A stretch of 6,968 nt of DNA from Actinomycetes bacterium. GTDB taxonomy: Bacteria; Bacillota_I; Bacilli_A; RF39; UBA660. Within the stretch, counting starts at the first letter, position 1. Every line of letters starts with the position of its first letter. Shown piece after piece: positions 1 to 6,031 of the stretch. The stretch lies in the NCBI GenBank assembly GCA_021152765.1, contig JAGKUT010000043.1:1-6968 (forward strand). Direction: 5' to 3'. A program made the position numbers and the translations under genes. Below the pieces are notes generated by a model. The model searched no databases and was not told where the DNA came from. It was given only the letters and a program-made list of their open reading frames with translations.

Positions 1-4
1 ATAT

Positions 5-22
5 ATCACCTCTATAATTATA
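5..22 (-). promoter_or_regulatory. -10 box and ribosome binding site of a gene running off the left edge
   Basis: Reading the minus strand, a TATAAT hexamer lies at 22-17, followed by AGAGGTGAT at 13-5. The last bases before the edge are compatible with a start codon beginning at about position 2. No good -35 is present at 16-18 bases; that position falls inside the preceding terminator hairpin. The arrangement matches the -10/GGTGAT/start layout at two other genes in this window, so another minus-strand gene probably begins just outside. Confidence 0.5.
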
Positions 23-24
23 AC

Positions 25-47
25 AAAAAAATAGGATAAAACCTATT
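25..47 (-). terminator. Intrinsic terminator of the alarmone synthetase gene
   Basis: AATAGG (30-35) pairs with CCTATT (42-47) around a six-base loop. Read on the minus strand, the hairpin is followed by a run of seven T (31-25, partly shared with the stem). It overlaps the stop codon of the gene at 46-831 by two bases. The stem is short and AT-rich, so efficiency is uncertain. Confidence 0.65.
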
Positions 48-831
48 AATATTTTCTTATTAAAAAATAAGATTTTTGTTTTTCATCATTATCCGATAAT
101 ATATCAGTATAAGCATCATTCGCAACAGTTAATAAATATCTCTTTGCCTCATTAAAAACATCATTATATGCGCTCATATCTTTATAAATATTTTTATATC
201 TAGCATGCTCACACTCATTATATAAATGTTGAGTATAATTTCTAAATTGAATCTCAACAGGAACATTTCGAATTTCACCAGTAAAACTTACAACACGAAC
301 CATAATAATAACATGTATACTCTGATATCCACTTTCTTTTTGATACATAATATAGTCTTTAACAATAACAGTAGACTTACATTCACGCATCAAAAACTCA
401 ACAAAATCATATAACTTAGAAACATTATAATTTCCTGGATTATTTTTAGACTTTTCAAATTCTATCTTAAATTGTTCAGGACTCCAACTGTGAATATTTT
501 TATCTAAAATATCAACAGGATTTAAATTTTCAAAAGAATCTAAACAATCACCATAAGGAATAACAGTATTTCTATCATAAAAAATAACTCTAAGACCCGC
601 AATATCAAGTAAATCAACTCTATGATTAAAATCTTTACCTTTTTCCTCAATCTTCTTCACAATTTTATCATTAATACTATCTAAAGACTTAATTCTATCA
701 GCAATCATCCAACCAAAATCTTTGTCCTTACAATATATATTTAACATATTATTTAAATATATAATTGCTTTCTTAGAAGCTTTTTCAAAATCCAACAAAT
801 CATAATTCGTAAATAAATATTTAGATTTCAT
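46..831 (-). CDS. Small alarmone synthetase-like (p)ppGpp synthetase, RelA/SpoT domain
   Basis: Predicted cytosolic enzyme that transfers pyrophosphate from ATP to GDP or GTP to make (p)ppGpp, the stringent-response signal. Of its 261 residues, the RelA/SpoT nucleotidyltransferase domain covers about 40-215. Visible motifs are RIKS (46-49), DIAGLRV (76-82, with D76 as likely Mg ligand), the GTP-binding loop ESGYQSIH (166-173, stacking Tyr169) and VEIQFR (192-197, with E193 as likely second Mg ligand), followed by ECEHARYK. There is no HD hydrolase or TGS/ACT region, so it resembles monofunctional RelP/RelQ-type enzymes. Two things are odd. About 85 residues separate D76 from the G-loop, clearly more than in RelQ. 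The Trp usual before the LEH motif is replaced (QHLYNECEH). The ATG at 831 is preceded by AAAGGG. It has its own promoter just after the 6S RNA and a terminator at its stop. The family call is strong; RelP versus RelQ is undecided. Confidence 0.85.
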   Translation of the reverse strand: MKSKYLFTNYDLLDFEKASKKAIIYLNNMLNIYCKDKDFGWMIADRIKSLDSINDKIVKKIEEKGKDFNHRVDLLDIAGLRVIFYDRNTVIPYGDCLDSFENLNPVDILDKNIHSWSPEQFKIEFEKSKNNPGNYNVSKLYDFVEFLMRECKSTVIVKDYIMYQKESGYQSIHVIIMVRVVSFTGEIRNVPVEIQFRNYTQHLYNECEHARYKNIYKDMSAYNDVFNEAKRYLLTVANDAYTDILSDNDEKQKSYFLIRKY

Positions 832-887
832 ATCATTACCCTTTCATATATAATATTTTTACAACATAAAGCGCAAAACGAAGCAAT

Positions 888-915
888 ATTATACATCAAA
901 TAATAAAAAAGTCAA
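888..915 (-). promoter_or_regulatory. Promoter of the alarmone synthetase gene
   Basis: TTGACT (915-910) and TATAAT (893-888) are separated by 16 bases on the minus strand. The predicted start near 881 gives a leader of about 50 nt. The -35 begins only three bases after the U-tract of the 6S RNA terminator, so the two units are packed back to back. A second, weaker -10-like TATTAT at 855-850 lacks a good -35. Confidence 0.6.
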
Positions 916-917
916 AT

Positions 918-1092
918 AAAAAGTCCAAAAGGCCGACAGCATTAACGATAAAAACCTAGTCTCCTAGGTGGGCATCACATTACGAATTTTAGGATCCTCA
1001 AGATATACCTGAGTCTTCAACACCACCCGTAAATTAGATTCCCAATTCGTTAAATTAGTAGGTTTTTCAATTCGCCATCGAACCTTCTAGAC
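918..1092 (-). ncRNA. ssrS: 6S RNA (SsrS)
   Basis: This gap encodes a structured RNA that fits 6S RNA, which mimics an open promoter and sequesters housekeeping RNA polymerase in stationary phase. The closing stem is 18 bp with one bulge (1092-1074 with 923-940). After an internal loop, AAAAACCTA (1067-1059) pairs perfectly with TAGGTTTTT (958-950). An asymmetric central bubble follows (1058-1029 against 965-959). Beyond it, GGTGG (1027-1023) pairs with CCACC (971-967), and an apical hairpin CTCAGG/CTTGAG sits at 1013-997. The apical arm also resembles E. coli 6S in order and wording: GGTG, a GAGG/GAGA hairpin, CCT(T)AAAA, then a 3' (C)CACCT. The long closing stem plus T-run (922-918) ends the transcript; length is about 170-175 nt. 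It lies between the membrane-protein gene and the alarmone synthetase gene. No open frame fits here, and it is visibly less AT-rich than its flanks. A covariance-model search was not possible, but no other known RNA fits as well. Confidence 0.85.
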
Positions 1093-1098
1093 ACTTTA

Positions 1099-1127
1099 AT
1101 TATAGCATATAAAATAAAATTAATCTA
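1099..1127 (-). promoter_or_regulatory. Extended -10 promoter of 6S RNA
   Basis: On the minus strand TGCTATAAT (1107-1099) is a perfect extended -10 element. The -35 region at 17 bases (TAGATT, 1127-1122) is weak, which an extended -10 can offset. The predicted start, about 1092-1094, matches the first base of the closing stem of the 6S RNA. Confidence 0.7.
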
Positions 1128-1136
1128 TAAAAATTT

Positions 1137-1161
1137 AAAAAAATAGGAAAAATCCTATTTT
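1137..1161 (-). terminator. Intrinsic terminator of the multi-span membrane protein gene
   Basis: AAAATAGGA (1140-1148) and TCCTATTTT (1153-1161) form a perfect 9-bp stem with a four-base loop. The stem is followed on the minus strand by a T-run to 1137. The stop codon of the gene at 1155-1856 lies inside the stem. Confidence 0.75.
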
Positions 1162-1856
1162 AATAAACTATTAAGACTAACAATATCACCAATTGCATTA
1201 CTCATAACATAGTAAGCAATAATAAACATAACAGTTAGGCAAATAGCGTGGAAATAAATCTTATAATCAGCATCCTTAAACTCTACTTCTGCATCTATAG
1301 CATTAATAAATATCAAGAACGAATAAATGAAAGCAGCAAATACTAAGAAAACACTTAATGGAGCATAAATATATGCAACAATTATACTAACAAATCCAGC
1401 AACAAATACTGGTACAAAAGAAACAGTTGTAATAGAAACTAATCTAAAATAATTAGCATTCTTCTTCATTATCATTGCAACAATATAATAAATTCCAGCA
1501 ACAGCAGCTATAACTACTATACTCCAGAATATATTTTTAACAATTAAATCAAAATAATTCAAATCTTTTAAATTTTCAAAAGAAACATTAAACTTAGTTT
1601 CACCTGAAAAAAAATTTCTTTGTTTTACAAAAACAGTAGAAATCATAGTACCTAAAAGATTAATTATCATCTTTGCTAAAGCAACAAATAAAACTAAAAT
1701 TCCAGCACTCTTAAAATCAGAATAATCTTTAACTTTGCTCTTAAAAGCATTAACAGGTTTTAATGCAACAGCTAAAATAAAAGTTATACAATTCATAATA
1801 GTTGTCATTAGATCAAATGAATTATTTTTTCCCACGCTCTTTACTTCATTTTCCAT
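1155..1856 (-). CDS. Multi-span membrane protein, possibly Yip1-like
   Basis: A 233-residue integral membrane protein with no catalytic motif that I recognise. Strong hydrophobic segments lie at about 51-74, 107-130, 138-162, 164-186 and 199-218. A shorter hydrophobic stretch at 16-36, just after a polar N-terminus, could be a further or re-entrant segment. Segment number, size and the polar N-tail resemble Yip1-domain or related small bacterial membrane proteins, but this is a shape match rather than a motif match. There is no signal peptide cleavage site. The ATG at 1856 has AAGGAGG eight bases upstream. The gene has its own promoter and terminator. It sits directly downstream of the SPFH/zinc-ribbon gene, a setting where small envelope proteins are often found, so a shared membrane role is possible but not shown. 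Confidence 0.6.
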   Translation of the reverse strand: MENEVKSVGKNNSFDLMTTIMNCITFILAVALKPVNAFKSKVKDYSDFKSAGILVLFVALAKMIINLLGTMISTVFVKQRNFFSGETKFNVSFENLKDLNYFDLIVKNIFWSIVVIAAVAGIYYIVAMIMKKNANYFRLVSITTVSFVPVFVAGFVSIIVAYIYAPLSVFLVFAAFIYSFLIFINAIDAEVEFKDADYKIYFHAICLTVMFIIAYYVMSNAIGDIVSLNSLLK

Positions 1857-1882
1857 AAATAAATCCTCCTTACTTCAATATA

Positions 1883-1911
1883 ATTATACAATTAAAATCT
1901 AAAAAATACAA
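1883..1911 (-). promoter_or_regulatory. Promoter of the multi-span membrane protein gene
   Basis: TTGTAT (1911-1906) and a perfect TATAAT (1888-1883) are spaced by 17 bases on the minus strand. The predicted start, about 1876, leaves a leader of about 20 nt that is mostly ribosome binding site (AAGGAGG). The -35 abuts the U-tract of the upstream gene's terminator. Confidence 0.65.
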
Positions 1912-1912
1912 C

Positions 1913-1935
1913 AAAAAAAGATTAAGAATAATCTT
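1913..1935 (-). terminator. Intrinsic terminator of the SPFH gene
   Basis: AAGATTA (1918-1924) and TAATCTT (1929-1935) are perfect 7-base arms around a four-base loop. The hairpin is followed on the minus strand by a T-run reaching 1913. It starts five bases after the stop codon of the gene at 1940-3106. Confidence 0.65.
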
Positions 1936-1939
1936 AACC

Positions 1940-3106
1940 TTATAATTGTTGTCCACATTGTGTACAGAATTTAGCAGTTTCGCTAGCTTTAGCACCACAG
2001 TTTGGACAGAATCTAGCAGTTCCTTCAGTTTGAACAGGTTGAGCTTGTGGAGCCTCAGTTTGACCTGGAAGATTATTAATCATACCAGCAACATTAGCAC
2101 CAGCATTTTGAGCCATACCAACGCCCATAAATCCAGCCATAGCACTACCATCATTCTTAGCAGCATTTAACATAGCCTCTCCAGTAGAAGCAGCCATAGC
2201 ACCTTGTAAATTCTTACTATAAGCTTCACTCATAACTCCAACTCTTTCAGCATCAGCTTGAGCCATACCTCTAACTTTATCTATTTCACGGATTTGAGCC
2301 TTAGCCTCTTCACTAGCATTAATATTAATAGTTACTTCACCTGCAACAATAATACCATACTTATCATGCCAATCAGCATTTAATAAAGTATTCATCTTAT
2401 CAGTAATTGCAGATCTTTGACCTTGAATTCTGTTAAATGAAACATTATTAACAGCCATTATTTCAGTAATAGCCTCTCCAACCTTTTGAGCAAATTTACC
2501 CTTTAAAATATTTCTTCCTTCAGTAGCAAAAATATCATCAAAAGTTAAAGTATCTTTAGGATTAGCACCTAACATAGTATTAACTAATATAGCTGGATCA
2601 TCAACTTTAACATTGAATTCACCATTATAAGTTACTTCAACACTTCCATAAACTGGATCAACAATAGTTTCTGGTTGTTGAGAACCATATGGAATAGCTG
2701 GTAAAATCTTAGTATTTACATAATAAACTCTTTGATCCTTAGCAGCTTGACCACCATAAGTAATACGATTACCTAAAGTCTTAATAGTATTAACAATACT
2801 TTTTCCTAAATTTCCAACAAATATACTTGGTTCACTACTAGTATCCCAAATATAATCACCTGGAGTATCAGTAAATTCAACAATTGCTCCATTATCAACA
2901 ATCATCATAGCCATTCCTTGAGGAACAATTATTTTACTTCCAGCAGAAATAACTCCTTCACTATGAACCATATTACCAGAACCATGACTAACAACACCTC
3001 TTTGAATAATGACATTATTATCTACCTCTGGACATGTAACGACCTCTTTAAAAGTATCGCCTAAAGTTGTAGCTGCACTACCTATAGCAGCACTTATTAA
3101 ACCCAT
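1940..3106 (-). CDS. SPFH/Band 7 protein with C-terminal zinc ribbon (COG4260, YdjI-like)
   Basis: A 388-residue member of the stomatin/prohibitin-like COG4260 group, often labelled 'virion core protein-like'; the B. subtilis relative is YdjI, encoded with pspA. SPFH proteins build membrane-associated scaffolds, and YdjI is linked to envelope-stress responses. The order is a short Ala/Gly-rich N-terminus (1-20) with no clear transmembrane helix, an SPFH domain at about 40-265, a helical stretch at about 265-315 rich in Ala, Glu and Lys (the usual oligomerisation coil), a Gly/Ala/Met-rich linker and a Pro/Gln-rich tail. It ends in a zinc ribbon whose ligands are C367, C370, C381 and C384 (CPNC...CTQC). 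The AGGAGG site is well spaced before the ATG at 3106. Its own promoter and terminator make it monocistronic. A direct role with the adjacent membrane protein is inferred from proximity only. Confidence 0.88.
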   Translation of the reverse strand: MGLISAAIGSAATTLGDTFKEVVTCPEVDNNVIIQRGVVSHGSGNMVHSEGVISAGSKIIVPQGMAMMIVDNGAIVEFTDTPGDYIWDTSSEPSIFVGNLGKSIVNTIKTLGNRITYGGQAAKDQRVYYVNTKILPAIPYGSQQPETIVDPVYGSVEVTYNGEFNVKVDDPAILVNTMLGANPKDTLTFDDIFATEGRNILKGKFAQKVGEAITEIMAVNNVSFNRIQGQRSAITDKMNTLLNADWHDKYGIIVAGEVTININASEEAKAQIREIDKVRGMAQADAERVGVMSEAYSKNLQGAMAASTGEAMLNAAKNDGSAMAGFMGVGMAQNAGANVAGMINNLPGQTEAPQAQPVQTEGTARFCPNCGAKASETAKFCTQCGQQL

Positions 3107-3135
3107 AAATTACCTCCTATTTTAAGTACAATATA

Positions 3136-3164
3136 ATTGTATAATAAAATTAAACACATGTCAA
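3136..3164 (-). promoter_or_regulatory. Strong promoter of the SPFH gene
   Basis: A perfect TTGACA (3164-3159) lies exactly 17 bases from TACAAT (3141-3136) on the minus strand. The predicted start near 3129 gives a leader of about 23 nt containing AGGAGG. The -35 is one arm of the inverted repeat at 3159-3175. Confidence 0.75.
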
Positions 3165-3175
3165 ACAATTTGACA
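3159..3175. repeat. Perfect inverted repeat overlapping the SPFH -35 box
   Basis: TGTCAAA-CAA-TTTGACA is a perfect 7-bp inverted repeat with a three-base centre. One arm contains the TTGACA -35 of the SPFH promoter. It could be an operator for a dimeric regulator or a weak terminator hairpin after the YolD-like gene, whose stop is 15 bases away. The following sequence on the minus strand is not a clean T-run, so terminator function is doubtful. Confidence 0.5.
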
Positions 3176-3189
3176 AAATCATATCATTT

Positions 3190-3597
3190 TCACATATCTT
3201 TAAATATTTCACTATCTATATCTAATATACTTTCAATTAAAATCTTTTTATCATCAATAACAATAACATTTTTATATAAATCTATTTTACTAATATAACC
3301 ATTAACGCTTCTATAAGAGCCACCTTTTTTCTTGCTATCAGGAACAAAATATGTAATAGAAACACTAGGCTTTAAATCAAATTTAGACTTAATAAAACTA
3401 ATTTTATTATCAAGTATTTCTTTCATCTCTTCATCCAAAATAATTCTATCACTAGTAATTCTTGCAGTTTCCAAAACAGCCTCTTTATATCCAACTAAAG
3501 CACTAAAAGGCATAAATTGACTACTTCTATCATATAAACTCATCCTAGGATGTCCTAAATCAAAAGGATACTCTACATCAATTATATCATCATACAT
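3190..3597 (-). CDS. YolD-like protein, partner of the Y-family polymerase
   Basis: A 135-residue soluble protein of the YolD-like family, usually encoded next to UvrX/YqjW-type Y-family polymerases and thought to act with them in damage tolerance; the biochemical role is not settled. The family signature is the N-terminal stretch at about 17-45: HPRMS, DRSSQFMPFSAL, GY and ET. A helical, charged middle and a beta-rich C-terminal half with YFVPD and KKGGSYRSVNG follow. I chose the ATG at 3597 rather than the GTG at 3618. AAGGAG (3611-3606) sits seven bases before the ATG, inside the polymerase stop region. The GTG would lie upstream of that site and add residues encoded by the polymerase tail. 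Only four bases separate the polymerase stop from this start, so the two are co-transcribed and probably translationally coupled. No clear terminator follows, apart from the inverted repeat at 3159-3175. Confidence 0.85.
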   Translation of the reverse strand: MYDDIIDVEYPFDLGHPRMSLYDRSSQFMPFSALVGYKEAVLETARITSDRIILDEEMKEILDNKISFIKSKFDLKPSVSITYFVPDSKKKGGSYRSVNGYISKIDLYKNVIVIDDKKILIESILDIDSEIFKDM

Positions 3598-3601
3598 ATT
3601 A

Positions 3602-5065
3602 TCACTCCTTATGTCCACCTATTTGTTTATTTCTATCAATAGTAGTAGCTCCTTCACTTAAATTCATAGCCTTTAAAATAGAATTCTTACCATACTTTTT
3701 CTTTATATCCAACATAACATGTTGTAATTTATTCTCATCTTCTATTTTTTTCTTATCCTTTTCATTATCAATATGATCAAAATCAGAAAAAATATCAATC
3801 TGTTCATGACGTTCCTTAACATTATCAGAAGAACTCAAATCACCAACAGATATATTAATACGTTTAACAAGTAATCTTTTATTAACTATCTTATCAAATA
3901 ATTCCATAGCCTTTTCCATCATAACTTTACTAGAAGAAGTCTTATAAGGCATCCTTATAGTTCCATGAGCACTCTTAGGAACAGTTCTGCCATATCTATC
4001 CAAAGAATACTCCCCATCATAACTAGGAGAATTAATATCATAACCAACAGTTAAAACAAAAATATCACTAACAACACCTTTTTCAACCATTTCTAAAGAA
4101 AGTAAATCAACCATTTCACGAACAATTAATCTTGCTTTATCAAAACCATACGCACAATGTAAAACTTGACCAGAAGTTAAACTATTAGAAATAGGCTTAT
4201 ACTTTTTTATCATATCCATAGTACAAGACTCATAACCCCAAGCATGATCAATCAATAATTCAGCATTTACGCCAAATAACTTATATAATAAATTAACATT
4301 ATTAATAGAACACCTACAAATATCCCCCATAGTATAGATATTATGATCATTCAACTTCTTAGAATAACCCACACCTACTCTCCAAAAATCAGTCAAAGGC
4401 TTATGCTCCCATAATAACTTTCTATATCTTTTCTCATCCAAATAAGCAATTCTAACACCATTAGAATCAACATCAACATGCTTAGCCACTATATCCATAG
4501 AAACCTTAGCTAAATATAAATTAGTACCAATCCCCGCAGTAGCTGTAATTCCAGTAGTTTTTAAAATATCTAAAAGAATCTTTGTAACTAACTTTCTAGG
4601 AGTCATATTATAATACTTTAAATAATTAGTAATATCACAAAACACCTCATCAATAGAATAAACATAAATATCAGATTCAGACAAATACTTAAGATAAATA
4701 TTATAAATCTGAGTACTATACTTAATATATAATCCCATTCTAGGAGTCGTAACTATATAATCAAGTTCTAACTTCTTATTCTTCCTTAATTCTAAATCGT
4801 TAAAAGACTTACCAATAAACTTATAAGCTTTTTTTCTTCTATCATAATTAATTTCTCGAACCTTCTGAACGACCTCAAAAAGTCTTGCTCGTCCTGGTAT
4901 TCCATACTGTTTTAAAGAAGGACTAACAGCCAAACAAATTGTTTTCTCAGTACGACTACTATCTGCAACAACTAAATTAGTAGTAATAGGATCTAATCCT
5001 CTTTCCATACATTCAACAGAAGCATAAAAACTTTTCAAATCAATGCAACAATAAATACGATCCAT
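3602..5065 (-). CDS. Y-family translesion DNA polymerase, UvrX/YqjW type
   Basis: An error-prone polymerase of the ImpB/MucB/SamB (UmuC-like) family that copies across damaged template. The length is 487 residues. Palm motifs carry the metal ligands: D9 in CCIDLKSFYASVE and D139-E140 in YSIDEVFCD. The GIGTNLYLAKVSMD segment (about 178-191), a helix-hairpin-helix thumb region (about 225-280) and a little-finger domain (about 300-410) follow. QIDIF at 422-426 looks like a beta-clamp binding peptide. The C-terminus, with KKYGKNS (457-463) and RN..IGGH, is typical of the UvrX subgroup. The frame stays open to a TTG at 5140, but those 25 extra residues are encoded by the upstream gene's terminator and this gene's promoter. 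The ATG at 5065 starts the conserved fold and is preceded by GGTGAT. It forms an operon with the YolD-like gene. No Gram-positive LexA box is evident at the promoter. Confidence 0.9.
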   Translation of the reverse strand: MDRIYCCIDLKSFYASVECMERGLDPITTNLVVADSSRTEKTICLAVSPSLKQYGIPGRARLFEVVQKVREINYDRRKKAYKFIGKSFNDLELRKNKKLELDYIVTTPRMGLYIKYSTQIYNIYLKYLSESDIYVYSIDEVFCDITNYLKYYNMTPRKLVTKILLDILKTTGITATAGIGTNLYLAKVSMDIVAKHVDVDSNGVRIAYLDEKRYRKLLWEHKPLTDFWRVGVGYSKKLNDHNIYTMGDICRCSINNVNLLYKLFGVNAELLIDHAWGYESCTMDMIKKYKPISNSLTSGQVLHCAYGFDKARLIVREMVDLLSLEMVEKGVVSDIFVLTVGYDINSPSYDGEYSLDRYGRTVPKSAHGTIRMPYKTSSSKVMMEKAMELFDKIVNKRLLVKRINISVGDLSSSDNVKERHEQIDIFSDFDHIDNEKDKKKIEDENKLQHVMLDIKKKYGKNSILKAMNLSEGATTIDRNKQIGGHKE

Positions 5066-5084
5066 ATCACCACATCCTAAAACA

Positions 5085-5113
5085 ATTATACCAAACAAAC
5101 GTACGATAATCAA
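5085..5113 (-). promoter_or_regulatory. Promoter of the polymerase-YolD operon
   Basis: TTGATT (5113-5108) and TATAAT (5090-5085) are 17 bases apart on the minus strand. The predicted start, about 5078, leaves a leader of only about 13 nt that contains AGGA and GGTGAT. The spacer holds a CGTACG palindrome (5101-5106 region) but no GAAC-N4-GTTC SOS box. Confidence 0.65.
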
Positions 5114-5114
5114 T

Positions 5115-5138
5115 AAAAAAGACAGATAAAAATCTGTC
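5115..5138 (-). terminator. Intrinsic terminator of the DUF1848 operon
   Basis: GACAGAT (5121-5127) and ATCTGTC (5132-5138) form a perfect 7-bp stem with a four-base loop. The stem is followed on the minus strand by six T (5120-5115). It lies 11 bases after the DUF1848 stop and separates that operon from the polymerase operon. Confidence 0.8.
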
Positions 5139-5149
5139 AATAAATTCCA

Positions 5150-6031
5150 TTATTTAATTCTTCTTTTAATAATATCATCAGAACTTAATTCACCAATTAA
5201 TAAACTACTATTAGGATTATGTAAAGAATAATTACTATTAACAATACCTTCATCATAATTCGCATAACAATACTTGCAAAAATGCCTACAACTATTATAA
5301 ACACCTATATCTACCATACTTACGCAATTACAATCTCTTTCTTTCCATCTCTTAAGATCAGTCTTATGAGTTAATTTATAAGCATAATTAAAAGACATAC
5401 ATTCACCCTTAATAAAGCCATAAGAAACCAAATCATTTTTCTCACAACAAGTCTGAACAGTCATTCCATTATCTTTCGCACTATTGCTAAAATTAACACC
5501 TATTTTTTCATAATCCTCTAAAGTTAAATCCTTATACTTTAAAAATTTCTTATTATTTCTAACATTTTTATAATCATCAATAAAAGAAACAATAATATGC
5601 TTAACATAGCCATTCAATAAACAACACATATTATTAAAAGCCTTAATATGATAATCAATAGTATATCTATCATTAATCAAAATAGGATCATATCTAATAT
5701 AAATATTATCACTACCAATAATAGAAGAAATCTTTTTAATTGCCTCAATAACCAATCCTTTAGGAGGAACACAAGGTTCAATATCCTTCTTATAAGGAGT
5801 TAAAGTAACATGAAAAACAATAGGCTTATCAATATCCTTCAAATACTTAACAATAGGAATAGGATTTTTAGTACAAAATAATATACAATCAACATCAGAA
5901 AAATAAATTCTGCTAACCTGCTTATCATAAAAAGGATTTCGTACATCAACGAAACCTTCCCTATATCTATTCATAAACCATTCACTATAAAAAGCGACAA
6001 TGTCAGTTCTGCCGCTTACATTAAGAATCAT
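5150..6031 (-). CDS. DUF1848 family protein with C-terminal radical-SAM-like cysteine cluster
   Basis: A 293-residue protein matching the DUF1848 family along its whole length; its function is unknown. The N-terminus SGRTDIVAFYSEWFMNR (6-22), VRNPF (30-34), the VDCILFCTKNP block (47-57), TLTPY and DIEP (76-85), IRYDPIL (112-118) and YNSC..FCKYCYAN at the end are family landmarks. The cysteines C248, C252 and C255 form CX3CX2C, with C234 and C236 just before. This is the spacing that holds a 4Fe-4S cluster in radical SAM enzymes, but here it is C-terminal rather than N-terminal. An Fe-S or SAM-dependent role is therefore plausible but unproven. The ATG overlaps the upstream stop as ATGA, with AGAGGAAG as ribosome site, so the two genes are coupled. 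It ends in a strong terminator and sits just upstream of the polymerase-YolD operon. A link to DNA repair rests on that position only. Confidence 0.85.
   Translation of the reverse strand: MILNVSGRTDIVAFYSEWFMNRYREGFVDVRNPFYDKQVSRIYFSDVDCILFCTKNPIPIVKYLKDIDKPIVFHVTLTPYKKDIEPCVPPKGLVIEAIKKISSIIGSDNIYIRYDPILINDRYTIDYHIKAFNNMCCLLNGYVKHIIVSFIDDYKNVRNNKKFLKYKDLTLEDYEKIGVNFSNSAKDNGMTVQTCCEKNDLVSYGFIKGECMSFNYAYKLTHKTDLKRWKERDCNCVSMVDIGVYNSCRHFCKYCYANYDEGIVNSNYSLHNPNSSLLIGELSSDDIIKRRIK

Noticed and set aside
226..414. Plus-strand open frame of 62 codons
   Set aside because: It lies antisense inside the alarmone synthetase gene, has low-complexity composition and no ribosome site; the opposite strand carries clear family motifs.
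1021..1030. GGGTGGTG as a T-box element upstream of the alarmone synthetase
   Set aside because: The T-box core needs GGGTGGNACCGCG-like sequence followed by an antiterminator; here GGTGG pairs with CCACC within a 6S-type fold, and the RNA ends before the gene.
25..1161. Terminators at 25-47 and 1137-1161 as copies of a dispersed repeat
   Set aside because: They share only a short TAGGA/CCTAT core in an AT-rich context; independent terminators can converge on this.
1946..2170. Plus-strand open frame of 74 codons
   Set aside because: It is a Ser/Thr-rich shadow of the zinc-ribbon end of the SPFH gene, with no ribosome site or motif.
3332..3520. Plus-strand hydrophobic open frame of 62 codons
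   Set aside because: It is the antisense of the YolD-like gene, which has conserved motifs and a well-placed ribosome site.
5091..5113. Possible LexA/SOS operator in the polymerase promoter
   Set aside because: Only one half-site-like GTTTG and a CGTACG palindrome are present; the left half of a GAAC-N4-GTTC box is missing.
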